From Takakia lepidozioides (lineage: Eukaryota > Streptophyta > Takakiopsida > Takakiales > Takakiaceae): DNA of 64,000 nt. Positions 35,539-46,705 of the stretch are shown here, in pieces. Within the stretch, counting starts at the first letter, position 1. Every line of letters starts with the position of its first letter. Location: the NCBI GenBank assembly GCA_030704615.1, contig CM060732.1, positions 75,185,053 through 75,249,052 on the forward strand, given 5' to 3'. Under the pieces are notes generated by a model. The model was not told where the DNA came from and searched no databases. It worked only from the letters and a program-made list of their open reading frames with translations. The position numbers and the translations under genes are program-made.

Positions 35539-38500
35539 ATGGCATGTGCTGCCGCGAAGGTGCTAGACGAGGAACGCAAAGCAGCATTGGAATCAAATGG
35601 TTTGAAAGATGAGGCGGGAGAACTCTGTCATTTGCAGCATTTGGTATCTCATTTGAAATGCATCCTACAGCTGCCCATAGACGGGCTTTTCAATCACACA
35701 AACCTCCGTTGGATACGCCAGGTTTCCCAGGGAAAAGGGAAACGGATATCCATCGAAGTAGCTGTCGTTCCATGGTCTCGCATTCCTGATTTTCTGGAGG
35801 GAGAAAGGAGTAGAGTGGATGGGAAGACCCAATTTTATGTTCAAGATCGAAGGTACCGTGAGTTGCCAGATTTGACAACACCGCGTGCAAACAGTTATCG
35901 TCAGTGGCATAAGTAAGTCACTTATGAGGGTTGTATAACATTCCCAGCCCCACTTCTTTCTGCTAGCCTAGCAAAGTCGTATATGGCGATAACCCTCCTC
36001 GCTTTATATGCTTTTTTTGCAGGTACCACTGCTGCTACGGCCCGATAGATAGGCGCACAGACCCGCCGATTGTGAAGAAGAAAGAAAAACCGATAGCAGC
36101 CTCCGATAATCAAAAACCAGTCAAGCGAATCAGACGTAAGGCAGCGGATTTCGGAGAGTCATACAAACGTGGGTGTACGTGTAGCTTCAAAGTTGGCCAG
36201 TGTTTTCTAGATTCAGAGTTGGCAATCATCACATACTTCCAGAAACAGCATGTGGATGCAAAAGGAAAGCCATGTCATGGTTCAGCTGACCCCTCTTCCC
36301 ATTTCTCGCGATTCGTGCATGCCCCTCGTCTCAGCCAAGATATGAAACAGTGGATCGTCGATAGTCTTCGCAGTGGCCTATCTCCAGCTATGATTATGAC
36401 ACAACACACTCAACAGCTCCAGGAAGCTTGTGCGTCTCAGCCAGGCATGGAGTGGAGTCGCGATTGTTTCTTGTTCGAGTACGACGTGAGAAACATTGCC
36501 GACAAGCTTGCGATTGAGAGTTACAAAAAACATCCAGATGATGCACAAAGTGTATGTATGTGGGTCGATAGCAATCCTGAAAGCGTCTTCTTCTACCATG
36601 AAGAGACAGCGCCAGTGGCGGGTGATTTGAAGTTCGTAATTGGAATACAAACGGAGTGGCAAAAACAGAAAATGATCGACCTGGGACACAACCGTGTGGT
36701 ATCCTGCGATGCAACATTTGGGACCAACGAAAATAAGGTATTCGTGTCACGCTTTACCTTTCATTGCATTCTGAAATGTGAGTGCCATGCAACTGTTGCC
36801 AATATTATAACACTCACCTTATTCATTTTTGTACCATTGCGACATTGCAGTTCCCAATGTATACCATGATGGTGTTCGACGAATGGCTCAACGGCATACC
36901 TGTTGCTTATATTATATCAGCGAGAAACAAAACGACTGACCTGAGCCCCTGGATGAAACGTCTTCGCGACCGACTTCTTCAGAGCAAACCAGATTGGAGG
37001 CCAAATGCTTTTGTTGTCGACGATGCAGACGCAGAAATCAATGCTATCAGGTACACGGCTAGAAGTGAGTCACATAGTAATTCACACTACAAGTTGCATG
37101 CACGAGGGGTTTCATGGATCGGGCTACACTGCTGCTAGTTACACTGAGAATCACAGTAAGAGTTAAACTGCCAGTTACACGAGGGGGTGCATTGCTGCCT
37201 GTAACACTTGGAGTTACACTGTCAGTTGCTTGAGGGGTTACATGGATTGGGTTGCAGTGCTGTCTGTTACACTGAGGGTTACACTATCAGTTAGACAGAT
37301 GGTTATACTGCCTTGAGTTGGACGGAGGGTTACACTGCTGTGAGTTAGACCGAGGGTTACACTGCTATGAGGTAGACAGAGGGTTACACTGCGAGTTACA
37401 CTGGGAGTTACACGGCGTGTCATCCGCAGTCCTGCATGGATTAGGTTGCACTGCTATAGCATGTGAGTTACACTGGGAGCATCGCAGAGGGTTGTATGGG
37501 TTGGGTCGCTCTGAGAGTTACACGGTGTAACATGGATTGCGTTACAGCGCTGCGAGGGGTTATATGTGTTGGGTTACACTGCTGTGAGTTTCACTGATAG
37601 TTACATGACCAGATGCACGAGGGGTTACATGAGTCACACTACTAAGAGTGACACTTTGAAGAGTTACACTTCTACGAGTTACACTGCGAAGAGTTCCTCT
37701 GATAAGAGTTACACTGACAAGAGTTACACTGATGGATTGGGTGGCATTTGATGTGTGTGCGTGCAGGGAATCGTTTGGGGACGTAGCGATATTTCTATGC
37801 CTTTGGCATGTTCGCCGCGCTTGGCTGAAACATTCGTGGCGTAAGATGCCCGATCCATACACTCGCAATGCTGTTTTGAAACAGCTTGGCGACGTAATGT
37901 ACGGCATTAACGCCTGTGTGGGAGTCACCCCAGAAGAGTGGGCGCTGAGCGACTGGAAGATTTGAATTATTCCTATCCGCTTGCGCGTGACTTCCTACGT
38001 TACATCAGAATGGAATGGGTCCCAAAACTGAGCATGTGGATCACGGGGGCTCGTTATATTCCCCACGCAAGTCAGGATACTAATGCCGCAATTGAATCTT
38101 GGCACGGAAATTTGAAGGCTCGTTTACGCTCGGGAAAGCAAAGGCTTGATGGCAGGAGAATCGATTGGCTGATCAGCGAACTCGTGGGTCCTGTTCTAAC
38201 CCACTATTGGTATAGAGATAACTTGAAATCGAAAGGCTTCAAAAGGAATGTACGACAGGAGGAATTTATCAGTAATGTTGTTTGGACTGCAAGGGAGATC
38301 CCTGATGTCAATGTTCATTTGCCCACTGTTCCTGGTCATCCGGCGATTGTGGATAGTGTTCAAACGGCCGGTCGAAGCTACACAATCTATGCACCTGCGA
38401 CCACCTGGGCTTGTTGCGATTGTCCATGGGCTTTGAAGGGTAACTTGTGCAAACATCAAATCCGCGTTCTTCAATTGATGAAGCCAAATCTGAAGGAAGG

Positions 38501-38912
38501 GCTTATTGTGAAGCTCTGTGGCACAAAGCTCGGGACCATTCATGGAGGTCTTCACATGTTGATGAAATCGGAACTTCCAGATATTGATGCAGAGGAGGAA
38601 GTTGTGAATCTAGCAGAGCCTACGGAGTGCTCAGCATCATCCCAGCGTGGTCGGCAGGAGCCATCGGATGTTTCATCAATTGAATCTGAGATGAAGTCCC
38701 TGTCGCTTCTTGGCAATGAGAGTGAAACAATGCGCAAACATTTGCTTGCCGAGCTTCGTTGTGTTCGTGGGAGGCTGTCCACTTTACAAGTTAGAATCGA
38801 CAAAGGTCTGTTGCACCCTCTTCAAGCAGTTCCATTCATAAAAAATGATGATGGAAACAACATGTCCCTTGCCAGGAAAGTAGATTTTGTAGACCGGTTC
38901 CGTAGTAAGTGA
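35539..38912 (+). CDS. MULE transposase (zinc-binding N-terminus, DDE core, SWIM zinc finger), four exons, one frame break
   Basis: Exons: 35539-35912, 36023-36737, 36851-37050 and 37767-38912, with good splice sites (for example AA|GTAAGT and TTTTTTGCAG). The DDE core shows first Asp in VVSCDATFGTNENK (about residue 354), FPMYTMMVFDEWLNGIPVAY, second Asp in AFVVDDADAE (about 420-421), the LCLWHVRRAW helix, and the probable third acidic residue in TNAAIESWHGNLK. A SWIM finger (CDCPWALKGNLCKH) follows, with a charged C-terminal tail ending in a short coiled coil. This enzyme would bind the inverted repeats and cut and paste the element. Oddity: after GVTPEEW the frame shifts by one base; adding a G to GTGGGCGC near 37941 restores WGAERLEDL. 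It is therefore either an assembly error or a knockout. The third intron is filled with GTTACACTG repeats. Confidence 0.88.
37055..37740 (+). repeat. GTTACACTG minisatellite inside transposase intron 3
   Basis: Most of the 716-bp intron (37051-37766) is a degenerate tandem repeat of GTTACACTG with spacers (CTGTGAGTTAGACCGAGG, AAGAGTTACACT). The word GTTACAC is the GGG-strand form of the terminal motif, in the opposite orientation to the left arm. Confidence 0.85.
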
Positions 38913-40288
38913 CCATTGAGTCCATTGGCAATGACACTTATTTTGTGATCACCAAGTTTAATATGAAGTACATGTCTGTTCATGGGTTGTTATTCACTTT
39001 GCCATTCCATCCACATTCAACCTATGTAACCCACTCAATGGGACACCCATGGGCCGGGGTGACACACCGCAGGGTTACACTGTCTGGGGTTTCATAACGT
39101 AACATAGCTCTACTTAGTGTAACTCGCATCTGTGGTACTCCACACAGTGTAACACAGATGAGTGTGAACCTCTTCAGTGTAACTCATTGTGGTGTAACTC
39201 CAAGTGTAACTGCAATGTAACTATCAACAGTGTAACCCAGTATGTAACCCCATAGAATATTGCTGTCAGTGGTGTAACTCTGAGAATTATAAGTCGATGA
39301 CTACAATGTGACTACAGGGTCTGGGTTAGTCTGCCGGGGTTACATGACCCTTCAATACAGAGTGGGAAGATGCTGAAGTCGAGCACCTTTAGTCACCAAC
39401 ACTAGCCCCTGTATGTGTAACCCCTCTATGTGTAACCCAATTTGTGTGTAACCCATGGACGTGTAATCCATGAGATAGATAATCATTCCGTTCAACCTAT
39501 GTTATGGACCAGTGTAGCCCTCCGGAGTGTAACTTGTTGTTGTGTAACCCCAAGAAGTATGTATCCCGACCACATGTAACCCCCATTGATGTCACCCCAT
39601 CGCATGTAACCCATTGTACAATTTGGGGTGCACGCTATAAACCCCGATGCTACATCACCCCATCTTATGTATCCCCACGACACGTAGCCCTTGTATAGGC
39701 AACCCTGCCCACTTTCATTGTGCACAGTGTAACTTAGAACTGTGTAACCCTCTTGAGTGAGTGTAACCCAGAGTGTTGTAACTCCAAGAAGTATGTAGCC
39801 CGACCAGATGTTACCCCCACACTATTGTGACCCCATCGTATGTAACCCATTGTACATAGCCCTCATGTATGTAACCCCATGTAGTATAAATCTGAGAACT
39901 TCAGTGCACAAACACTTCAGTGCGAAAAAAATAAAAAATAAAACAAATGCGCATAGTCGAGGTGGGGTTACATGCCACGAAAGTATACTGTTTCAGCAAC
40001 GTGACCCTGACATAGCCAGGAAGGCCCAACCATGTAACCCTAGGCCCATTGTATGTAACCCATAAGTGTAACCCCACGTTGTGAGACCCGGCATGGTGTA
40101 ACCCATCACTTATGTGTGAACCCACAGAGTGTAAGCCCATTGCCCCAGGGCCCAAAGGTGTACCCAAGTACTTGTCTATGATTCCACTTCATGTAACCTT
40201 ATAAGGTGTAAGCCCATTGCATGAAACCCAAACTGTGAAGTGTTACGAACAAACCACATAGAAGCAAAAATGCATCAAGAGACGCTAT
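38913..40288. repeat. Spacer between convergent transposase and ULP genes with degenerate TGTAACCC motifs
   Basis: About 1.4 kb without an exon. TGTAACCC and TGTAACTC/TGTATCCC variants recur every 15-30 bp but are less regular than in the arms (for example CCCCATCGCATGTAACCC near 39596 and 39834). A short segment (39745-39870) partly repeats 39530-39650 (AAGTATGTAxCCCGACCAxATGT). Both genes end here, so it presumably supplies both terminators. Confidence 0.75.
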
Positions 40289-43200
40289 TTATTTCTTTGG
40301 CCATCTGACCAAGTCTTTGTCCATCTCGTCACACAGCCAACTAATCATATGAGTACGGGAAGCTATCATGGTTGACTCGTTGAACCAACTTGCAGTAAAC
40401 GCCCGCCTATGACGGGTTCGATCTTCTGTGGTTTTCACATTGAACTTCCACTCCAAGTAAAATTGCACAAAACAAAGTGCATAATAGCCGCACTCCCAAC
40501 AGCTCCGTTGCTGGGGGACACTGGCCTCAAACCATTCCATCCTCTCCATGACGTAACTGAAGTCATCAGATCCAGGCATGAAATCAAAGAACGCTATGGC
40601 AAAATTTCGCAAAATTCCTTCAATGAGTTTGGGTCGGGCAATGGTTTTATGGGAGTCCAAATGTACTATCCGACCTCGGCGCTCTAAAACAGCAACACTC
40701 CAGTGATCACTGCAACACAAACAAAGCCGTTACGTCAGAATAGAAAAAAACATCTCCAATGAAACCCATTGTGGTGTAACCCAGTAGTGTAACCCTTTGT
40801 ACTGTAACTCTAAACGGTGTTACACAACTAGTCAGCAGTCACTAGTGCAACTCAGTCTAGAATAGAGGAGTGTAACCAACATGCTCAGTCAACGCTGAAA
40901 TTACTTACTCGAAGACAATAGGGATGACAACCACGTCCACAAGATCTCGATTCTTTGTGAACACCATCCCTCGGGCATCCTGAGTGTACCATTCTTGCAC
41001 CAACCCGAATAGCGTCTGCAGATCGTTACCATTGGTACGCATGACATGCCATTGGAAAGGAGCACAGATGACAAACTCAGGTGCAATAGCCTTAAACAAT
41101 TTGGCCTCCAGAAGTTTGTTGTAACCCGAGAGCAATGCATCTGTGACAATTGCTCTTATTTTATACATCGGCTCAAAATCTGTCTCTTCCAAGTAAAACT
41201 GTAACGGACTAGAAGCCAAGAAGGCATCGCCATAATAAAACTTCACTTCGGGCGCCCCAGGAGGGTCCGACACCATTTGAACTTTGTCAAGTACCGTTGT
41301 TTTAGTCTGCACAACAAACCGCACATTACGAACATTACGATGCATCATACAAGAGTTATAATCAATATTCAAAATCAGAGAGGATCAAAGTACAATGAGG
41401 TACCTCGAACGCTCCCGCAAGTGCTTGGCAAGGACCTCTTGCTGCTGGACAGCGTCAACCTCCGAGATCCTTGCACTTTTGCCTTTCGGTTTGGTTCGCT
41501 GTTTTTTGGGTGCGACAAGAACAGATACTTCTTTGTCAGCGCTAGGGGGTTCAGCCAACCGCTTTCTTTGAGCAGGCGGCCGTTTTGACCTCCTGGGATT
41601 CTCTGCAACCCTGACAATGCCGCCGGTAGGGGGAATTTCTGAGCCAGAGGTGCCTTGTTCTGAGTTTGCTGCAAGTGCTGAAGACTGCACTCCCTCGTCT
41701 GAGACGTGCTGGGGAGGTGATTGACCAAGGGCAAAAGTGTCACAGCTCACCTCCTCGGTGCTACCCCTGTCAGTGTCACCCTTCTGTTCAAACCCCTTGT
41801 CATGTTTCTTAGTGTCACCCTTCTCTTCGGCTACCTCCTCAGTGTCACGATTCTCAGTGTCACCCTTCTCTTCGGCTTCCTTTTCAATGTCACCCTTCTC
41901 TTCGGCTACCTCCTCAGTGTCACTCTTCTTAGTGTCACCCTTCTCTTCGGCTACCTCCTCAGAGTCACGCATCTCAGTGTCACCCTTCTCTCCAGCTACC
42001 TTCTTAGTATCACTGGTCTCAGTGTCACCCTTCTCTTTGGCCGCATTATCAGTGTCACTCTTCGCAGTGTCACCCTTCTCATCGAGTTCCTTCCCAGTGT
42101 CACTCTGCGTAACAATCTTATGTGTGTCACCCTTGGCAGTGTCACTCTTCTGAGTGTCTAGATGCTCTGCAACATCCTTCTCTTCGTGACTCTCCACAGT
42201 GAAACGCTTCTCAGTGTGACCCTGCTTTGTGTCACCCTTCCAACTGACAACCTCCTCGGTGACACCCTTCCCCGTGTCACCCATGTCGATGTCACTCTTC
42301 TTTGCATCAACCTCCTCAATGCCATCCTTGATTGTGTCGCCCTTCTCCGCACCCTCCAAGACCATGTTGACTAGCGGAAGACCGTCATCCGTCGCGACTA
42401 GTGGCCGTGGCAAAGGAGTGTCACCTTCCACGACTAGTGGTAGTGGAATGTCATCCATGACAGTGTTACACTCACTGACATCTACCATGTGGGTTGGCTG
42501 TGGGGTGTCACCCCTATCAGTGTAACCCATGTCAATGTCACTCTCAACGGAAGTTGCAGTGTTCACGGGCAATGGTGTGTCACCCACGACAATGTCCCTC
42601 ACGGCATTGTCAGCCACACCGGTATCCGCAGTGTCACCCTCAGGTGCAGTGTAACCCTCCTTCCCTATTGCTCCTCTCTGCACAGTGTCACCCTCAGGTG
42701 CAGTGTAACCCTCCTTCCCTGTTGCTCCTCTCTGCACAGTGTCACCCTCAGGTGCAGTGTAACCCTCCTTCCATGTTGCTCCTCTCTGCACAGTGTCACC
42801 CTCAGGTGCAGTGTAACCCTCGGTTTCAGGGCATCCTCCCCTTGCAGTGTCACCCTGCGCATCAATGGGACCCACGAAGGCTGGGTCATTCTGAGAGAGG
42901 TTGACCACATGATCCTGACAAATACTTACATTGCTGCATCGAGGGTTCAACCCAACATCTCTAGATTCAAAGTCATACACAGACTCTGGGTCAAGCGGGT
43001 CCCCGATTCTTCGATTAAGACCTTCAAAAGAAATGACTGGGGCTGCGGACAAAGAGGTTCGCACTTGGGTGTTCCACCTTGATGTATCATCTTCAATATC
43101 AGTATCAGTATCAGAATTCATGGGCAAATCCCGCGTCAAGTCTGCTAGGTTCACCCCTAAGTGCAGCTGGGTTGAGTACAATTCACCAACCTGCGACAAA

Positions 43201-44722
43201 GATACAACGGTAGATTGACTTGGAATGATGTCCTCGTCATGTACATCGTCGCTCTGCGGGGCGGAAATTGGCCCATTGCTCGTCTGCGCGCCCCCTACGC
43301 CCCCTGTATCGCATTGTGGAGGGGCCCCATACACAACTTCGTGAAGCTCACGTTGAGCCTCAAAAAGGTTTTTGAACGCATTGGCGACTTGATTGGTCAT
43401 GAGCTCGGACTCATCTGCATCGGGGAAAAGACAAAGGTTTTTAGTCGTGGAACGAGGTTTTTGAAAGTGCAAGGGTTACACTATGTAAGGGTTACACTGA
43501 CTAGGACAAGACACTGGTTCGGATTACACGATGTGGGTTACACCACCCTGTTAGAGACAGTAGTTTGCAATAGGTTATACTACCATGGGTTACACTACTG
43601 AGATTACACAACGAGAGGGTAACAAATCTAGGGTAACACAGCGAGGGGTACCATTAGGGGTACACTGATTACAGGGTTACACACAACAAGGGTTACACTG
43701 AGTACAAGGTTCCACATAACGAGGGTTACACTGATTACAGGGTTACACACAACGAGGGTTACACTGAGTTACAAGGTTCCACATAGCGAGGGTTACAATG
43801 ATTACAAGATTACACACAAAGGGGTTACACGACGAGAGGGGTGACAGTGGATGGAGTAACACTTACAGAGATACCTAGGCACTACAGACCCAAGGTCTCT
43901 CATATACTGGATGCCCAAACGCGCATTGAAGTCCATTTCTGTTAGTGATTCGCTGAAGAGGCCACAACACCAAAGCTGGATAAACGATTCTCTCTGTTGG
44001 ATCGCAAAGTGATGGGCGGCGCGACGACGGCTTGCCTTGCAAAACTGTATAGCTCCGTTGATCTTAATTGACCGGTCACCCCACTCTTCTGTACTCAAAC
44101 TCGATCTTAAGTCTTCGAGCTCAGAATCCAAGGTCGCAATTCCGTCACCAGGATGTGCAAAGTACATCAGACTAAAGCCGTAATACTCATCGACCAGGTC
44201 CTTCACCTTTGAGGCCGTAAGAGCACTTTCCAGAAGTTCAGTCGTGAACCCCAACCTGGGATGCGTTTGGGAAACTGACCTGCCATGATTTCTTACATCG
44301 TTGTGGGCCAGAATTCTCAAAAGGAGTGGTGGCGGTCCAATGTGCGGTTTGGTGAGATTCTCCATTTGACTGATCAATCCTTCGGCAAAATCACGAGTAA
44401 ATTCCAACGGATCTGGAACAACCAAACCTTTGATTCCATCTACAGTAATAGTGATGACAAGAGGATTTGAAGTTCTGGCATCGTCAAGGTCGGTATTGCC
44501 AACAGCTAGTTCGTCCATCGTGTCATCATCATGTGAGGCTTGGCTCTCTCGATGGACTCGTGTAAGTCTCCCACCTTTTTTCTTTTTCTGCTTTGGCATG
44601 TCAGGATGCCCAATGCTCTCTAAATACTCCTTCACCCGATTCAATTCCTCTATCATTAACGGACCATGATCCAGCTGGGCAGTAAACGCCTTGTGGGCAG
44701 CAACAAACACTGTCCATATCAT
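40289..44722 (-). CDS. MULE-encoded protein with C-terminal Ulp1-type (C48) SUMO-protease domain, four exons (~1231 aa)
   Basis: Exons: 43867-44722, 41394-43414, 40909-41306 and 40289-40709, all in phase. The N-terminal exon (about 285 aa) reads MIWTVFVAAHKAFTAQLDHG, then a basic KQKKKKGG patch and a mostly helical domain of unknown fold. The large second exon is a disordered, repetitive region: GYTAPEGDTVQRGA units followed by EEVAEEKGDTEKSDT units, then a basic nuclear-localisation-like tail (RRSKRPPAQRKR). The last two exons form the peptidase: DDHWSVAV (catalytic His), IVHLDSHK (Asp), VPQQRSCWECGYYALCF (Gln and Cys), the complete ULP set in correct order. Ulp1 enzymes process or remove SUMO-like modifiers. 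The first ATG used is at 44722; an acceptor-like GCGCAG at about 44750 leaves room for one more upstream exon. No frame break is seen. Confidence 0.85.
41750..42860 (-). repeat. Coding minisatellite within the ULP gene: GGTGACAC motifs translated as Gly-Asp-Thr repeats
   Basis: On the coding strand the words GGTGACACT and GGGTTACAC recur, encoding GDT and GYT. Two unit types are seen. At 42600-42860, four near-identical 66-bp copies encode GYTAPEGDTVQRGAxxKE. At 41750-42350, about a dozen 24-54 bp units encode variations of EEKGDTEKSDTEEVA. The DNA word GTGACAC is identical to that of the terminal arms, so the coding exon carries the same motif in frame. Confidence 0.85.
43480..43860. repeat. 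GGTTACAC repeats in ULP intron 1
   Basis: The intron 43415-43866 is largely made of AGGGTTACACTGA / ACAAGGTTACACAACGAGG units, for example four related copies at 43670-43800. Orientation is GTTACAC on the plus strand. Confidence 0.8.
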
Positions 44723-44759
44723 CGCTTCTAAGATGATATCGAGCTCCCTGCGCAATACA

Positions 44760-45005
44760 GCGTGAGGGGTTACACCAGAGAAAAAGGTTACAGCACGAGG
44801 GGTTACACATGAAAATGGGTTACAAACAAGATGGGCTACACGGGGTTACACAGAGGTGGGTTACACACCATAGGGGTTTTTAAAAGGGGTCCTCTGTAGG
44901 TGGGTTACACTCTGGGTTACACGCCACAGGAGAGACAGGGGGGGTAACACAAGGGGTTACATGGATAGACAACAGCCCAAAATTTGAAAAACAGAGAAAT
45001 GGCAG
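44760..45005. repeat. GGGTTACAC repeats upstream of the ULP gene
   Basis: About 240 bp of irregular GGGGTTACAC repeats (TGAGGGGTTACACCAGAG, GGGGTTACACAGAGGTGGG) directly precede the first ULP exon, the likely promoter side of the gene. Confidence 0.75.
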
Positions 45006-45007
45006 AG

Positions 45008-45435
45008 AATGTAACCCTCATTCCATGTAACCCTCTCTGACCCTCTGTAACCCTCACCACCATGTAACCCTCTGTGACCCTCTATATCCCTCACCAGGTG
45101 TAACCCTTACCTCCATGTAACCCTCTGTAACACCGCAGAGTGTCACCCTCGCCACCATGTAACCCTCACTCCATGTAACCCTCACAAACCCTCTGTGGCT
45201 TTGTAACCTATGTAACCCCTCTGTAACACCGCAGAGTGTCGCCCTCACCCCTTATGTAACCCTCACTCCATGTAACCCTCTATAACCCATGTAACCCTCT
45301 GTGACCCTTTGTAACCCTCACCACCATGTAACCCTTTGTACACCGCATAGTGTCACCCTCACCCGTATGTAACCCTCACTCCATGTAACCCTCTCTGACC
45401 CTCTGTAACCCTCACCACCATGTAACCCTCTGTAA
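45008..45435. repeat. Internal satellite block in the same orientation as the left arm
   Basis: About 430 bp of GTAACCCTC satellite, including the phrase ACACCGCAGAGTGTCACCCT, lie in left-arm orientation well inside the element. They are about 1.8 kb inward of the oppositely oriented right arm. The block is nearly identical to stretches of the left arm (for example around 32400-32660). Confidence 0.9.
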
Positions 45436-45589
45436 CATCATACACGTGTAAACTATCCGACGGCCGAATGGAGGTTTAAATAGAGGCCGAAACCCTAATT
45501 TGCTCTCTCCATCCGTTTTTCAGATTCCTAGCTCGCTCGTTTTTTGCTTTGGGGCATCAGCTTTCTGCAATTCCCATGGTGCCCAATCG

Positions 45590-45930
45590 GCTTCACACAT
45601 CAATGCAAAAGATTTGTAGTTCATTCAGTTCAGTATGGTCATCCCAGCAACATACAAGACAACGCTTTCCGCGCAACGATCCGTCAAATCTATTACTACG
45701 GTTTTCTCTACGATTGATACGGTTGTCTCTATTCTTTTTCTTTCTCAATGTCATTCTTGTTGTTTTGTCACCGTCCCCGATGGCTATGGTATTCCTAAGA
45801 TCCGCATTAGGAAAGGGTTTTGTTTCTTTCGGCCTAGCCATGCAAGCAACCGCTCATTTGACGGGGTGCCCATTCACTCTCCTCTCGTGTATCTTTTGTT
45901 CACACACCAGCCGGGGCAGCCTACTCATCG
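45590..45930 (-). pseudogene. Inverted, decayed copy of the MULE zinc-finger ORF
   Basis: The minus strand reads RVNGHP...AVACMARPKETKPFPN and then ADLRNTIAI. This matches the RLNRHIVDGTAACMARPKGT, KPFPDAELKHAMA segment of the plus-strand zinc-finger ORF at 46706-47251. A stop interrupts the finger part and the CPYC half is missing. It is therefore an inverted duplicate fragment about 1.1 kb from the intact copy. Confidence 0.65.
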
Positions 45931-46705
45931 CTATTATGGATGCAATACGTATCGAATCATGCGTGTTTTGCAAGCACTGTCAACCGGTTACATGTCTGAT
46001 GGTTTATATGACTACCTCACGTGTGCTATGGTTACACACAGGGGGTTACACGGTGTTTTCTTTCTCAATACATGCTAGCTTGGTAGACGGTTTAGTAATG
46101 GAGGTTTAGATGGGGTTGACATGTTTGATGGGTTACGTGGATGTTGCGCTCGCGGAGCCACATAGGCTAGGGTTACATGGGTGGGGCATTACATTGACCA
46201 TGTTTACCTGGAGGTTGCATACTAATGGTTTGATATGATAGGGTTACATCGATGTTGTGTTCGGGAGTCACATAGACTAGGGGTACATGAGGTTGTGACG
46301 AAGGGTTACACTCGACGTGCCTGGCATGCGGGTAACGGCCGGTTTGTCGCGCTCACAAGTGTAGGGTTACGGGTTACACTCCGCTATTCCGGGTGACACC
46401 GGGATTGCAACTCATACACGTGTGAGTCAGTGCGGATATAATTGATTGCAAGCCGCCAGATTTTAATGAACCGCCGTCTTTCGCTTAACCGACGTGCCTT
46501 TACGGGTGACATCTAGCTAGCTTCGTTCGTTCTTTGATCATTGTTCAGTTTTCCCCTTCTCGCAGCCTATCATATTCTTCCTGCACTCCTTGCTGTGGTC
46601 TCCCTGTTGTGCGTTCTTCGGAATTCTCTTGGTCTTGGTCTTTTCTTGTCTTGTCTTTTCTTGCTCTTGCTCTTCTCTTCTCTTCTGTCAGCTTTTTCTT
46701 TTGTC
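45931..46705. repeat. Motif-bearing spacer and leader of the zinc-finger ORF
   Basis: Scattered GGGTTACAC motifs occur between 46020 and 46400. The final 150 bp is pyrimidine-rich (TTGTCTTTTCTTGCTC), a plausible 5' leader or intron end before the ATG at 46706. No other exon is supported. Confidence 0.45.

Noticed and set aside
41721-42161. Plus-strand Leu/Val/Ser-rich ORFs opposite the ULP exon (SVTLLFGYLL type) as a membrane protein
   Set aside because: Antisense shadow of the GDT-repeat coding region; the minus strand gives an intact multi-exon protease.
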